Positions 44,552 through 54,477 of a DNA stretch of 64,000 bases are shown here, in pieces. The stretch covers positions 3,410,001 to 3,474,000 of the forward strand of contig NZ_CP139559.1 in the NCBI RefSeq assembly GCF_034263275.1. Reading direction: 5' to 3'. The DNA comes from Mucilaginibacter sp. cycad4. Its GTDB lineage: Bacteria; Bacteroidota; Bacteroidia; Sphingobacteriales; Sphingobacteriaceae. The notes under the pieces are model-generated. The model saw only the letters and a program-made list of their open reading frames with translations, was not told the DNA's origin and ran no database searches. The position numbers and the translations under genes are program-made. Within the stretch, counting starts at the first letter, position 1. Every line of letters begins with the position of its first letter.

Positions 44552-47500
44552 CTATTCAACAAACTGGATATCCTTCAAATTTAAAATACCATCGCTGGGT
44601 TTAGAATGTTTTATGGCGAAAAAGTATACATCGTGCTTTCCGTTCACCGGCTTATTCACCTGGCCGGTCACTTCGCCGGTTTTATCCCATGAACCTGTGG
44701 TTTGGTAAGCTACGGAGCTGATCACCGGCCCGGCCTGCGAATCGATCCTCACCTCTATCTCGCCGTCATAATCCTTCGATGCATATGTATAAGCAAACTT
44801 GCTGATATTGGTCAGGTCGATATTCCTGAACAGTACGTATGATTTATGGCTCCCTGCCGAAAGATCATTTTTAAACCTGTTAAAACCTTTCAACTCATCG
44901 GCATAAACGGCCTTTTCTGCGGCATTACGCAGCACCACCATATCCGTAGCCTTCAGCGGACCAACAAGTTTGCCGCCCTTATCGGTATAAGATGCCAGCA
45001 GTGTGTATTCTCCGCGCGGTTCGGCATCATTAAATTTCAGATTGAGCACACCGGTTAAAGGCAGCGGTAATACCGGGCTCTTTTTATCGGTAAGCGAAAA
45101 AATGTATTTCACAATTTCCCTCGTATCTGCATTTGATAGTTGCGGGTGTGCACTCATCACATGCTCGGTACCCCAACTTCCCGCACCACCTGCAATTATC
45201 TTTTTAGAGAGCTGATCAATAGCTCCCTTTTGTGTTTTGTACCGTTTTGCAATAGCCATAAAGCTTGGCCCTACCGCAGTTTTATTAATAGTATGGCATG
45301 ATTTGCAATCACTATTAGCCATCAGCCCCTTGCCCGGATAGCTTACCTGGGTAGTTGAAAGTGCCGTTAAATTTTGCGTGGTACTGTTGACCGACGGCTG
45401 CGGATTATAGATGTAAAACAGTTTCAGCTTTTTAGGATCGATCCTGCCATCCTCCTTATCGGTAGCTACCACATGGTAATGAAAAGGCTTGCCCTTCCAA
45501 ATAAATGATTTATTATCAGCACTGGCGATGGTAACCTCTGGTTTGGTGTTACCAACCCTTACAACCACGGTATCCCTGCCGGTTAGCCCTCCTTTATCAG
45601 TTACCTTTAAAATAGTTTTATATACACCAGGCCTGGTGAAAGTATAACTGGCTGATGAAGTGTTAGCACCGACAGTTTTACCATCAAACAGCCATTGGTA
45701 AGTGATCTTATCATCGTCATCCAAATCCTTGCTGTTTTGACTGCTGAAACTTACCTTAAGCGGGGCTTGCCCGGCTATTTCCTTTTTAGCCGGAAATTCT
45801 TTTAACTCGGCAGTTAAAAACCTGGTTTTGGCGAATTTATTAAATGCGGCTGTGTCCGAAATGCTGGCTTTAGCTATAGGTGCCCGGTTACCGGTATTGT
45901 ATTCAATCTTAACTAAACGGGCATCTTCATTTTGGGCACCGTAAACAGAGCCATATTCAAGCATGTATAAAGCACCATCCGGCCCAAATTCCATATCAAT
46001 CGGCCGGCGGAAATCGCCATTGGCAGGCATAAACGCCTCGTTGCGTAAATAGTTCTCATCCTTATCAAACCTAAGGTCTATTACCCAGTTGCGCATCCAA
46101 TCGGCCACAAATAAGGCACCGTCATAATATTCGGGGAATTTGTTCGGGTTCTTGATTTTTTTATCAAACTCATAAAAATCGCCGCCAATAGCGCAGCGGC
46201 CACCCATACCTAATTCGGGAAACTCGTCGGACGCGGCGTAAGGATACCAGATCATGGCGGGTGTAGCCGGCGGCAATATATTTAAGCCGGTATTATTAGG
46301 CGAATTGTTTACCGGCGCTTTAGGATCAAAATTTGGCCCAGGTTTGGCATTCACAAAATCCCAGTGCGAGTAGGCAAAGTTGTTACCCACAAAATATGGC
46401 CAGCCAAAATTCCCTGCCTTGCGCGCCTGGTTAAACTCATCGTACCCTCGCGGCCCCCGCGGCGAATCTTTACCCGCATCAGGCCCAATCTCGCCCCAGT
46501 ATAAAACTGATGTTTTAGGGTTTACTGCAATCCGGTATGGGTTGCGGCAGCCCATCACATAAATTTCAGGCTTGGTTTTGGCCATACCTTTCGGGAAAAG
46601 GTTTCCTTCGGGGATGGTGTAAGTTCCGTCGGCCTCGGGATGGATACGCAGGATCTTGCCTTTAAAATCATTGGTATTGCCGGCGCTCCGTTGCGCGTCA
46701 AGGCTGTAATGCTCTGTTCCGGGGCGCTCATCCAGCGGTGCATAACCATCAGAAGGAAAGGGGCTTGAGCTATCACCTGTGGACAGGTAAAGGTTTTTAT
46801 CCTTATCCCAGGCCAGCGAGCCGCCGTGGTGAGCGCCGCTCACCTTTTGTACCGGTACTTTAAGCAGGATTTTTTCTGACTTAAGGTCGAGCACATCCGT
46901 TGGGCTTAACTTGAAGCGCGAAAGCTGGAAATTAAGCGGTTCAATGGTTTGCCCGGCCGGCATGTAGTAGATGTAAACAAACTGGTTCCTGTCAAAATCG
47001 GGGTCGAGCGTGAGGCCGATAACACCTGTGCCGCCTTCATAAGTAATCGGGAATTTATGGATTAATTTAAACTTATTGGTTTTGGTATTATAGACAGAAA
47101 AGTTGCCCAATAACTGGGTAAAAAACACACGACCATCTTTCGCAGCAGCCAGTTCCATAGGCGAGGCTATGTTACTCACCAGCACAGTTTTGATAAAACG
47201 ACTTTGATCGGGCGCTACTTTAGCATATGATTTACCATAATCAAGCGGTTTGCCATTGCCCATGGCATATTTGATTCCGCCAAGCAATTGCCCCAAAAAC
47301 AGGGGATCGCTGTAGCTCTCATCGGTATGGCCGCAGCCTGTGTAAAATGACCGGCCGCCATCAAATTCGTGGTACCAGGTTATGGGATGATTAGCGCCGT
47401 TGGTACCTCCATCGTAAGTATTTTCGTCCAGGCTTGCCAGCACATGGATACCACTGTATATAGATTTGTAGTTGTACCATTCATCAGTACGTTCCCACCT

Positions 47501-47992
47501 GGAGGGCAGGTTGGCAGTGGCCGGCTGGCTTTTATCGGTTACATCTATTGTGGCCTTGCGAATGTTGGAATTATTGGGATGGCTTGAAAAATAGGCCCCA
47601 ACCAGTTTGCCGTACCAGGGCCAGTCGTACTCGGTATCAGCAGCAGAGTGTACACCCATAAAACCGCCGCCTGCCTGGATATAACGTTCAAAAGCTGCCT
47701 GCTCAACGGCATTAAGCACATTGCCGGTGGTGCAGTTAAATACTACTGCCTGGTATTTTTTAAGGTTATCGTCATTAAAATTAGCAGAATTGGTGGTGGT
47801 ATCCACATCAAAGCCATTCTCGCTGCCTAATTTTTGAATAGCCGCTATCCCGAACGGGATACACGAGTGGTGCCAGCCTAAAGTTTTTGAAAATACCAGC
47901 ACACGCGGCTTATCAAATGGTTTTTTAAAGGAATAAAGCAGGAAAGTTAATCCTGTCAAAAAAACGAAGGTGAGTTTTGTTTTTAATGACAT
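44552..47992 (-). CDS. ThuA - PQQ-type sugar dehydrogenase - PKD - cytochrome c fusion
   Basis: An 1146-residue multidomain protein. A signal/membrane anchor (LTFVFLTGLTFLLYSF) is followed by a ThuA-like domain (residues about 28-245; VLVFSKTLGWHHSCIP, GFMGVHSAADTEYDWPWYG), a glucose/sorbosone dehydrogenase beta-propeller (about 265-700; GVIGLTLDPDFDRNQFVY, SGAHHGGSLAWDKDKNLYLS, GRCAIGGDFY), a PKD domain (about 740-825), a cytochrome c with haem motif CKSCH at 894-898 and a likely distal Met in HVMSAHP, and a C-terminal carbohydrate-binding-like domain. It probably oxidises sugars and passes electrons through the haem. This fusion is known in Bacteroidota and planctomycetes. The two TIM-barrel genes follow. 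Confidence 0.9.
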   Translation of the reverse strand: MSLKTKLTFVFLTGLTFLLYSFKKPFDKPRVLVFSKTLGWHHSCIPFGIAAIQKLGSENGFDVDTTTNSANFNDDNLKKYQAVVFNCTTGNVLNAVEQAAFERYIQAGGGFMGVHSAADTEYDWPWYGKLVGAYFSSHPNNSNIRKATIDVTDKSQPATANLPSRWERTDEWYNYKSIYSGIHVLASLDENTYDGGTNGANHPITWYHEFDGGRSFYTGCGHTDESYSDPLFLGQLLGGIKYAMGNGKPLDYGKSYAKVAPDQSRFIKTVLVSNIASPMELAAAKDGRVFFTQLLGNFSVYNTKTNKFKLIHKFPITYEGGTGVIGLTLDPDFDRNQFVYIYYMPAGQTIEPLNFQLSRFKLSPTDVLDLKSEKILLKVPVQKVSGAHHGGSLAWDKDKNLYLSTGDSSSPFPSDGYAPLDERPGTEHYSLDAQRSAGNTNDFKGKILRIHPEADGTYTIPEGNLFPKGMAKTKPEIYVMGCRNPYRIAVNPKTSVLYWGEIGPDAGKDSPRGPRGYDEFNQARKAGNFGWPYFVGNNFAYSHWDFVNAKPGPNFDPKAPVNNSPNNTGLNILPPATPAMIWYPYAASDEFPELGMGGRCAIGGDFYEFDKKIKNPNKFPEYYDGALFVADWMRNWVIDLRFDKDENYLRNEAFMPANGDFRRPIDMEFGPDGALYMLEYGSVYGAQNEDARLVKIEYNTGNRAPIAKASISDTAAFNKFAKTRFLTAELKEFPAKKEIAGQAPLKVSFSSQNSKDLDDDDKITYQWLFDGKTVGANTSSASYTFTRPGVYKTILKVTDKGGLTGRDTVVVRVGNTKPEVTIASADNKSFIWKGKPFHYHVVATDKEDGRIDPKKLKLFYIYNPQPSVNSTTQNLTALSTTQVSYPGKGLMANSDCKSCHTINKTAVGPSFMAIAKRYKTQKGAIDQLSKKIIAGGAGSWGTEHVMSAHPQLSNADTREIVKYIFSLTDKKSPVLPLPLTGVLNLKFNDAEPRGEYTLLASYTDKGGKLVGPLKATDMVVLRNAAEKAVYADELKGFNRFKNDLSAGSHKSYVLFRNIDLTNISKFAYTYASKDYDGEIEVRIDSQAGPVISSVAYQTTGSWDKTGEVTGQVNKPVNGKHDVYFFAIKHSKPSDGILNLKDIQFVE

Positions 47993-48366
47993 GTTTGAGG
48001 TTATTATTGGTTTACATTTAATGAACAGCTATAAAAGCAGCATTAACTCATCGCCTTGCTAAAAGGATTTATGTACAAGGCAAAAAAATATGAAATGCAG
48101 TATCGCTAAAAAGGGCTGTTCAACAATTGGCTAACACAATATTACTATTTAAAAAATTCACTGTGTATTAATTACACTTTTATTTTGGGCGGGAATGGGT
48201 TTGTAATTGAATTGTTACTACCGTCAATACAACATGGTATCCGCCGGATGCAGAGCTGCATGATTGAGTATTCACTGGCTTCGGCTCTGAAGATAAGGTG
48301 AGAGATATTTTTAAGGAAATAAGCAACCTTCGAAAAAAAACCGCGCCGGTAAGCAACCATCATATA
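47993..48366. other. Intergenic region, no gene supported
   Basis: A 374-base gap between the AraC gene and the ThuA fusion gene. A minus-strand open frame at 48172-48363 has no family features and odd composition, so it is not called. The promoter of the ThuA operon must lie here but was not identified. Confidence 0.4.
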
Positions 48367-49242
48367 CTATGACAAAATCTGGTTCCGGTACTGGCGCGGA
48401 CTTACCTTTTTAATCACTTTAAAAAAGCGGTTAAAGTTTGATACATTATTGAAGCCGCATTCATAAGCTATATCAGTAATACTGTTATCTTTATTACTTA
48501 GCAGTTTGCAGGCATAGCCAATTCTTGTTTCATTTACAAACTGGGTAAATGATTTTTGGGTACGTGCCTTAAAAAACCGGCAAAAGGCAAATGTGTTCAT
48601 GTTAGCCACATCGGCAATAGTATTTAGTGAGATATCCTCCCTGAAATTATCAAAGATGTATTTAAATACCTGGTCCATGCGCTTACTATCATGATATTGA
48701 TAATAGTTGATATAGTTGATACTGGCCAGCAGGTTATGCTCCGTATCCGAGCTCATGATGTTAAGGATTTCGAGCAGGGTAATGATCTTTTGCAACCCTT
48801 CCAGTTGTAATATCCGGTACATCAGCGTTACTACCAGGTCCTTGCTTTTCCCCTTTAGCTCCACTCCTCTCTGTGCTTTATTTAAAAACGACTCCACCTT
48901 ACGCACATTCCCAAATGCGGAAAGGTGCATCAGCAATTTTGAAGGATTGAAATGAATAGATAATGAGTGCGCGTAAGGTTCAGGATCGTCCTCGTTGGCC
49001 TGCTCATGGGTGTTATGCCAAACATGCGGGATATTTGAGCCAAGAAAAATCAACTCCCCGCTTTCAAAATAATCAACCAGGTCGCCAATGATCCTTTTAC
49101 CCGAACTTTTTACAATGTGCACTAACTGGCATTCTTCATGAAAATGAAACTCATTTGAAAAAAAAGGAAGCTTCACTTCCCGGGCAATGAAAAGGTCTTC
49201 TGACTGTACCCCGTCAGACAATACGGCTAAAATTGGTTTCAT
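48367..49242 (-). CDS. AraC family transcriptional regulator
   Basis: A 291-residue AraC regulator. The N-terminal cupin-like part has FFSNEFHFHEECQLVHIVKS and LIFLGSNIPHVWHN, and the C-terminal double helix-turn-helix has ISLNTIADVANMNTFAFCRF and ITDIAYECGFNNVSNFNRFF. It is the kind that senses a sugar and activates catabolic genes. It stands upstream of the ThuA/isomerase group on the same strand and is divergent from the esterase and GH95 genes, so either could be its target. No binding site could be assigned. Confidence 0.92.
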   Translation of the reverse strand: MKPILAVLSDGVQSEDLFIAREVKLPFFSNEFHFHEECQLVHIVKSSGKRIIGDLVDYFESGELIFLGSNIPHVWHNTHEQANEDDPEPYAHSLSIHFNPSKLLMHLSAFGNVRKVESFLNKAQRGVELKGKSKDLVVTLMYRILQLEGLQKIITLLEILNIMSSDTEHNLLASINYINYYQYHDSKRMDQVFKYIFDNFREDISLNTIADVANMNTFAFCRFFKARTQKSFTQFVNETRIGYACKLLSNKDNSITDIAYECGFNNVSNFNRFFKVIKKVSPRQYRNQILS

Positions 49243-49719
49243 TTTAACAAAACATTAACAGAAAAGTTAAATATAAGCAAAAATACTATCGAAGGTTACC
49301 AATTAAAGTGAAAGTAAAAAATCAAATGACGCTGATTTTTCGCCGTCATATCTTATCCCAAAAGGCTGGCTGGTTTAGTTATGAAGAGAAGAACAAAAAG
49401 AACCCGGCACGCACCATTGACTGGCGATTTACAGCCACGAAGTTAAGGGCTTTAAAAACTCATAAGTTATTTTGTTGTTAAAAACACACTTATTACAACT
49501 AAATTGTTTCAAAATACCATTTTAAGCATAAAACAAAAAGCAGGTTGTCAAAATAGTATCAAAACAAATCAATTTAAGTACAATTTATTGGTAATGTCCT
49601 CCATATTTTTACCCTGATTATAACGCCAGCTACTAAAGGTTTACAAAACATTTTTAATCGGAAACAGCAATCCAAAAAGGGAGAAGTTTTTGAAGCGGAA
49701 TTTCTATATCCAAAATTGA
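49243..49719. other. Divergent intergenic region with possible transposase remnant
   Basis: A 477-base gap between the AraC gene and the esterase gene. The plus-strand frame at 49326-49481 is a possible transposase remnant, listed separately. The last 230 bases are AT-rich and should hold the esterase/GH95 promoter, which could not be pinned down. Confidence 0.45.
49326..49481 (+). pseudogene. Possible IS630-type transposase C-terminal remnant
   Basis: A 51-residue frame contains WFSYEEKNKKNPARTIDWRF then TATKLRALK. The part NKKNPARTIDWRFTA resembles the end of IS630-family transposases, where a motif like R-t-(I/V)-(N/D)-W-(Q/R)-F-T-t-x-D-A-R-x-K-L precedes the stop. Here the D-A-R part is lost and there is no DDE domain upstream, so it would be a decayed fragment. 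The resemblance was judged by eye only. Confidence 0.3.
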
Positions 49720-51708
49720 ATGATTAAAGCTTTACTAATTACGCTATTATTGGGGTTCACGGCCGGTACTGTCTTAGCCCAAAAAACCAAAAATGGCAGC
49801 GCAGGGAGTGCCCCTGCCACCTATACTATTCAAAATGCAGCTAACGATACCTGGAAGGGATTTGAACGGATCAACATTACCATAGGCCCCCATAAAGCTT
49901 ATTATGTAAACCCTAAAAAGGCACTCGAAGGCAACCCATGGGTATGGCGGGCCTCATTTCCGGATTGGCATACCGATATTGACAGTATCCTGCTAACCAG
50001 GGGTTTTCATGTTGCTTTTGTAAATGTTGATAATCAATATGGCAGCCCCTATGCTTTGCAGGTTTGGGATACTTTTTACAGATACCTAACCACTAAACAG
50101 GCTTTTGCTCCAAAAGCCGCGCTTGAGGGTGTAAGCCGCGGCGGCTTATATGTATATGGCTGGGCCAAACGCAATCCCGATAAAATCAGTTGTATTTATA
50201 ACGAAGCCCCTGTTTGCGATATCAAAAGCTGGCCGGGCGGCAAGCTAACTGCCGCTGGTGACACTAATCTTTGGAAACAACTGCAACAGGTTTACCACTT
50301 CACAGAACAACAAGCGCTTGATTATAAAGACAACCCCATTGATAACCTGGATGGGCTTGCTGCCTTTAAAGTACCTGTTATGCACATCATTGGTATAAAC
50401 GACAAGTTGGTGCCTAATGCCGAAAACACCAACATCCTTGCACAACGCTATACCGCTTTAGGCGGACCAATGATGATATACCCCGTAACTGCCGGCCCTC
50501 AGGAGTTGAACGGGCACCACTTCCCGATTGAGCACCCGGAGCACTGGGCCGATATCATTACAGACTATAGCTATCCTGTAAAAAAGATACTTCCCTATAG
50601 CGATTATTTTACCACCCGTAATGGGCTGGCTAATAGTTTTAACGTATTGCGTTCGGGTAAAAAAGCTACGGTAGCATTTTTAGGTGGCTCCATCACTTAT
50701 AATCCGGGCTGGCGTCAAAAAATAAGCCGTTACCTTACCGAACGCTTTCCATCAACTGATTTTCATTTTATACAGGCCGGGATCCCTTCATTAGGTAGCG
50801 TACCTCATGCTTTCCGCTTACAGCGGGATGTGCTTGACCCGGGCAAAGTTGATTTGATGTTTGTTGAAGCTGCGGTAAACGATAATGTGAACGGGCTGGA
50901 TAGCCTGACCGAGATACGCGCTTTGGAAGGCATTGTAAGGCATGCCAAAAAAGCCAATCCGCTGATGGACCTCGTCATGATGTCGTTTGTTGATCCGGAT
51001 AAGATCAGGGATTACAACAATGGTAAAACCCCGGTGCAAATAAAAAACCACGAACTGGTTGCAGAGCACTATGGTTTACCATCCATTAATCTTGCCAAAG
51101 AAGTTGCTGACAAATTAAATAACCACGAGTTTTCATGGCAATATGATTTTAAAAACCTGCACCCGGCCATTTACGGGCAGGAACTTTACTTTGCCACCAT
51201 AAAAAGCCTGCTTAATACATGCTTTGATAACCGGCAGGGCATTATTCCAAAAATAAATTCATTACCCAAACCGCTTAATACACTCAATCTCGGCAATGGC
51301 CGCTATTACAGTATCCAAAATGCAAAAAATCTAAACGGCTGGACCATCAACCCCGATTGGTCGCCAAATGATAAACTGAGCACCCGCGATGGCTTTGTAC
51401 ATAAGCCTATGTTAATTGGCACAAAACCGGGTTCATCATTAACACTGCCATTTAGCGGCACCGCTATAGGTATAGCCATCGTATCCGGACCTGATGCAGG
51501 AATTATAAGTTATAGCATTGACGGCGGCGCTGAACAAAAGATGGACTTATATACGCAATTCAGTTCCTGGATCTACCTGCCCTGGTATGTAACCTTCAGC
51601 ACCGACCTTAAAAAAGGCTCACACACGCTCAGCCTGAAAGTAGACTCCGATAAAAATAAAAACAGCAAAGGGAACACGTGCCAGGTACTTTATTTTTTAA
51701 CAAATTAA
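49720..51708 (+). CDS. Secreted alpha/beta hydrolase - SGNH hydrolase fusion esterase
   Basis: A 662-residue protein with a signal peptide (MIKALLITLLLGFTAGTVLAQ) and two hydrolase domains. The first (about 35-290) is an alpha/beta hydrolase with nucleophile S139 in EGVSRGGLYVYGWA and late His in GHHFPIEHP. The second (about 310-500) is SGNH-like, with S324 in FLGGSITYNPGW, an Asn in AAVNDN and H481 in NLHPAIYGQE; the usual Asp three residues before this His is Lys478. The C-terminal 150 residues are a beta-sandwich-like domain. It probably removes acyl groups from plant polysaccharides. It precedes GH95 by 79 bases, likely one operon. Confidence 0.8.
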   Translation: MIKALLITLLLGFTAGTVLAQKTKNGSAGSAPATYTIQNAANDTWKGFERINITIGPHKAYYVNPKKALEGNPWVWRASFPDWHTDIDSILLTRGFHVAFVNVDNQYGSPYALQVWDTFYRYLTTKQAFAPKAALEGVSRGGLYVYGWAKRNPDKISCIYNEAPVCDIKSWPGGKLTAAGDTNLWKQLQQVYHFTEQQALDYKDNPIDNLDGLAAFKVPVMHIIGINDKLVPNAENTNILAQRYTALGGPMMIYPVTAGPQELNGHHFPIEHPEHWADIITDYSYPVKKILPYSDYFTTRNGLANSFNVLRSGKKATVAFLGGSITYNPGWRQKISRYLTERFPSTDFHFIQAGIPSLGSVPHAFRLQRDVLDPGKVDLMFVEAAVNDNVNGLDSLTEIRALEGIVRHAKKANPLMDLVMMSFVDPDKIRDYNNGKTPVQIKNHELVAEHYGLPSINLAKEVADKLNNHEFSWQYDFKNLHPAIYGQELYFATIKSLLNTCFDNRQGIIPKINSLPKPLNTLNLGNGRYYSIQNAKNLNGWTINPDWSPNDKLSTRDGFVHKPMLIGTKPGSSLTLPFSGTAIGIAIVSGPDAGIISYSIDGGAEQKMDLYTQFSSWIYLPWYVTFSTDLKKGSHTLSLKVDSDKNKNSKGNTCQVLYFLTN

Positions 51709-51787
51709 TTTTTTTAATTTAACCAAAGGAGAGGTGCTGTAGTTCTGCGTGTAAATAACTTAAAACAGAAAACCTAATTAAATAAAC

Positions 51788-54127
51788 ATGCCAATAAAAA
51801 CGCCGCTGTTAATAACTGTAATGATAACAGGTATTACAACGTTTACTTACGCACAAACCAAACAACTAAAACTCTGGTACAAACAACCTGCCCAGCGCTG
51901 GGAAGAAACCGTTGCACTTGGTAACGGCCGTTTGGGGATGATGCCCGATGGCGGCATTACCAACGAAAAAATAGTATTGAATGATATCACCATGTGGTCG
52001 GGATCATCGCAGGATGCTAATAACTATGAGGCTTATAAAAAATTGCCCGAAATACGGAGTTTGCTTGCGGCCGGTAAAAATGTGAAAGCACAGGCAATTA
52101 TCGATAAATCATTTGTTTGTACCGGCAAAGGATCAGGCGGCGTACCTTTTGGTTGTTTCCAGATGCTGGCCGACCTCAACCTTAAATATCAATACAAAGG
52201 TATTGAAGATAAAGATGTAAAATATGAAAGTTACGAGCGTGAGTTATCATTGAACAATGCCCTTGCCAAAACCACCTGCAAAGTAAATGGCGTCACCTAC
52301 AAACGCGAATACTTTACCAGTTTTGGTGATGATGTTGATGTGATTAAACTAAGCGCCGACAAACCGGGCATGCTTAACCTGAGCATTAATATCAACCGCC
52401 CGGAGCGGGGTGTTACCAGTACTACCGGCAATGAACTTGATTTAACCGGTCAGTTGGATAATGGCACCGATGGTAAAGGAGTGGCTTACAAAGCCAGAGT
52501 TAAAGCGCGGCTAACCGGCGGCACGTTGAGCACTACCCCTGCTTCGCTGGTTATTAAGGACGCAACCGAGGTGATCATTTATGTATCTGCAGGTACTGAT
52601 TTTAAAAACCACCTGTATTTGACCAAAATAGACAATGCGCTGACGGCTGCCATGAAAAAGCCATATGCTTTGGAAAAACAACAGCACATAGCCAATTTTC
52701 AAAAGCTTTTTAACAGGGTAAAGGTTGACCTGGGCGCTTCAGAAGCGGAAAAGCTTACTACAGATCAAAGGCTCATTGCCTTCCATACCAATCCTGATGC
52801 CGATAAAGGGCTGCCTGTTTTATTTTACCAGTTTGGCCGCTACCTGAGCATTTGCAGCACCCGCGTTGGTTTACTTCCGCCAAACCTGCAGGGTTTATGG
52901 GCCAACGAAGTACATACCCCGTGGAACGGCGACTATCACCTGGATATCAATATTGAAATGAACCAATGGCCGGTTGAGGTTTCCAACCTGTCAGAATTGA
53001 ACCTGCCCCTCGCCGACTTAGTTAAAGGCATGGTGCCGCATGGCGAAAAAACAGCCAAAGCCTATTACAATGCCGATGGCTGGGTAGCGCACGTAATTAC
53101 CAATCCCTGGGGTTTTACTGAGCCGGGCGAAAGCGCTTCATGGGGTATTTGTAAGGTAGGTTCGGGCTGGCTGTGTGACAACCTGTGGCAGCATTATGAT
53201 TTTACCGGCGATAAAAACTACCTGAAACAAATTTACCCCATACTGAAAGGTGCGGCCCAATTTTACAACAGCATGCTTATCAGTGATGCCAAAACCGGCT
53301 GGCTGGTTACCTCACCTTCATCATCGCCCGAGAACAGCTTTTACCTGCCCGATGGCACACATGCCAGCATCTGTGTAGGCCCAACCATTGATAACCAGAT
53401 CATTCGCCAGTTATTTAACAATGTGATCACCGCAAGCAAAGTACTGGGTAAGGATAAAGGTTTCAGTAAAACCTTAGCTGCCAAAGTAAAAAAACTTCCC
53501 CCTCCGGGCATTATAGCCAAAGACGGCCGCATCCAGGAATGGCTGGAAGATTATAAAGAAACCGAGCCGCAACACCGCCACGTTTCGCACCTGTACGGTT
53601 TGTTCCCTGCATCTGAAATTACCCCCGAGGCTACTCCCGCCCTTGCCGAAGCTGCTAAAAAAACATTAGAGGTAAGGGGCGATGATGGCCCGAGCTGGTC
53701 TATAGCTTACAAAATATTGTGGTGGGCACGCCTGCACGACGGCAACCGTACTTACAAACTATTTAAAGAGCTGATGAAGCCTACCATCAAAACAGATATT
53801 AACTATGGCGCAGGCGGTGGCGTATACCCTAACCTGTTATCAGCCGGTCCGCCGTTCCAAATTGACGGTAACTTTGGCGCAACTGCTGGTATTGCCGAAA
53901 TGCTGATCCAGAGCCACGCCGGGTTCATTGATTTTATCCCTTCTATCCCTGATGCTTGGAAAGCGCAAGGCGAGGTTAAAGGCCTTAAAGCACGCGGTAA
54001 TTTCACCGTTGATATGAAATGGAAAGATGGTAAAATAACCGCATACAAAGTGACTTCGCCTACTCCGCGTATGGTTAAGGTGAAGGTTAACGGACAAATC
54101 AAAAACATTATGGCCGTTAAAGCATAA
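51788..54127 (+). CDS. GH95 alpha-L-fucosidase
   Basis: A 779-residue glycoside hydrolase family 95 protein with a signal peptide (LLITVMITGITTFTYAQ). Family features are LWYKQPAQRWEETVALGNGRLG near the N-terminus, IVLNDITMWSG, NLQGLWANEV, YHLDINIEMNQWPVE (with the Asn pair that activates catalytic water), GFTEPGESASWG, ETEPQHRHVSHLYGLFP, and FQIDGNFGATAGIAEML (catalytic Asp region). GH95 enzymes release alpha-1,2-fucose or galactose from xyloglucan, mucin or similar chains with inversion. The preceding esterase probably works on the same polymer. Length is normal for GH95. Confidence 0.92.
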   Translation: MPIKTPLLITVMITGITTFTYAQTKQLKLWYKQPAQRWEETVALGNGRLGMMPDGGITNEKIVLNDITMWSGSSQDANNYEAYKKLPEIRSLLAAGKNVKAQAIIDKSFVCTGKGSGGVPFGCFQMLADLNLKYQYKGIEDKDVKYESYERELSLNNALAKTTCKVNGVTYKREYFTSFGDDVDVIKLSADKPGMLNLSININRPERGVTSTTGNELDLTGQLDNGTDGKGVAYKARVKARLTGGTLSTTPASLVIKDATEVIIYVSAGTDFKNHLYLTKIDNALTAAMKKPYALEKQQHIANFQKLFNRVKVDLGASEAEKLTTDQRLIAFHTNPDADKGLPVLFYQFGRYLSICSTRVGLLPPNLQGLWANEVHTPWNGDYHLDINIEMNQWPVEVSNLSELNLPLADLVKGMVPHGEKTAKAYYNADGWVAHVITNPWGFTEPGESASWGICKVGSGWLCDNLWQHYDFTGDKNYLKQIYPILKGAAQFYNSMLISDAKTGWLVTSPSSSPENSFYLPDGTHASICVGPTIDNQIIRQLFNNVITASKVLGKDKGFSKTLAAKVKKLPPPGIIAKDGRIQEWLEDYKETEPQHRHVSHLYGLFPASEITPEATPALAEAAKKTLEVRGDDGPSWSIAYKILWWARLHDGNRTYKLFKELMKPTIKTDINYGAGGGVYPNLLSAGPPFQIDGNFGATAGIAEMLIQSHAGFIDFIPSIPDAWKAQGEVKGLKARGNFTVDMKWKDGKITAYKVTSPTPRMVKVKVNGQIKNIMAVKA

Positions 54128-54147
54128 ACAACTTTGTTCATCATATT

Positions 54148-54172
54148 AAGGCATCCACTTCCCGGGTGCCTT
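54148..54172 (+). terminator. Terminator after GH95 gene
   Basis: AAGGCATCC pairs with GGGTGCCTT (one G-T pair) around a 7-base loop, 20 bases after the GH95 stop; a short T-rich stretch follows. Confidence 0.5.
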
Positions 54173-54210
54173 ATTTACAATCTTTTGTTTACCGAAACTG
54201 GTACAACTGA

Positions 54211-54399
54211 GCAATTCACGCAAAAAATTGGCAGCATGAGGATAAAACGTATGCCATTGATCCTAAACGGACAGGCCTTGAAGCCGGCAAAGCAGCGGCT
54301 ACCAAATCATTATTACAAGGTTATAACCTAAATAACATGAGCAGCATTGTAGTAAAAGCAGGCTATGCTGCGCTTTTCAAATTTGAAGAGACTAAATAA
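54211..54399 (+). pseudogene. Open stretch without start, possible gene remnant
   Basis: From a stop at 54208 to TAA at 54397 the plus strand is open for 62 codons, with normal amino-acid usage (DPKRTGLEAGKAAATKSLLQ then GYNLNNMSSIVVKAGYAALF). There is no start codon before Met near the middle. It is not recognised, and looks like the tail of a lost gene. It could also be chance. Confidence 0.25.
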
Positions 54400-54408
54400 A
54401 AACCGTGC

Positions 54409-54452
54409 AAAGGCGCCGGCAACAGATTCCCCTTAAATCACCGGACGCCTTT
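54409..54452 (-). terminator. Possible terminator of small secreted protein gene
   Basis: AAAGGCGCCGG pairs with CCGGACGCCTTT with one bulged base and a loop of about 21 bases. Read on the minus strand, a T-run follows a few bases after the stem. It lies 25 bases past the end of the minus-strand small gene. Confidence 0.35.
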
Positions 54453-54477
54453 TGAGGGATGAAACCCTGTATCGTTT

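Larger units (their letters stand above)
54128..54477. other. Intergenic region with terminators and an open remnant
   Basis: A 350-base gap after GH95. It holds a terminator for the GH95 operon, a 62-codon open stretch without start (54211-54399), and a second hairpin serving the minus-strand small gene. Confidence 0.5.

Noticed and set aside
48172..48363. 63-residue minus-strand frame before the ThuA operon
   Set aside because: No family features, unusual composition and no supporting start signal.
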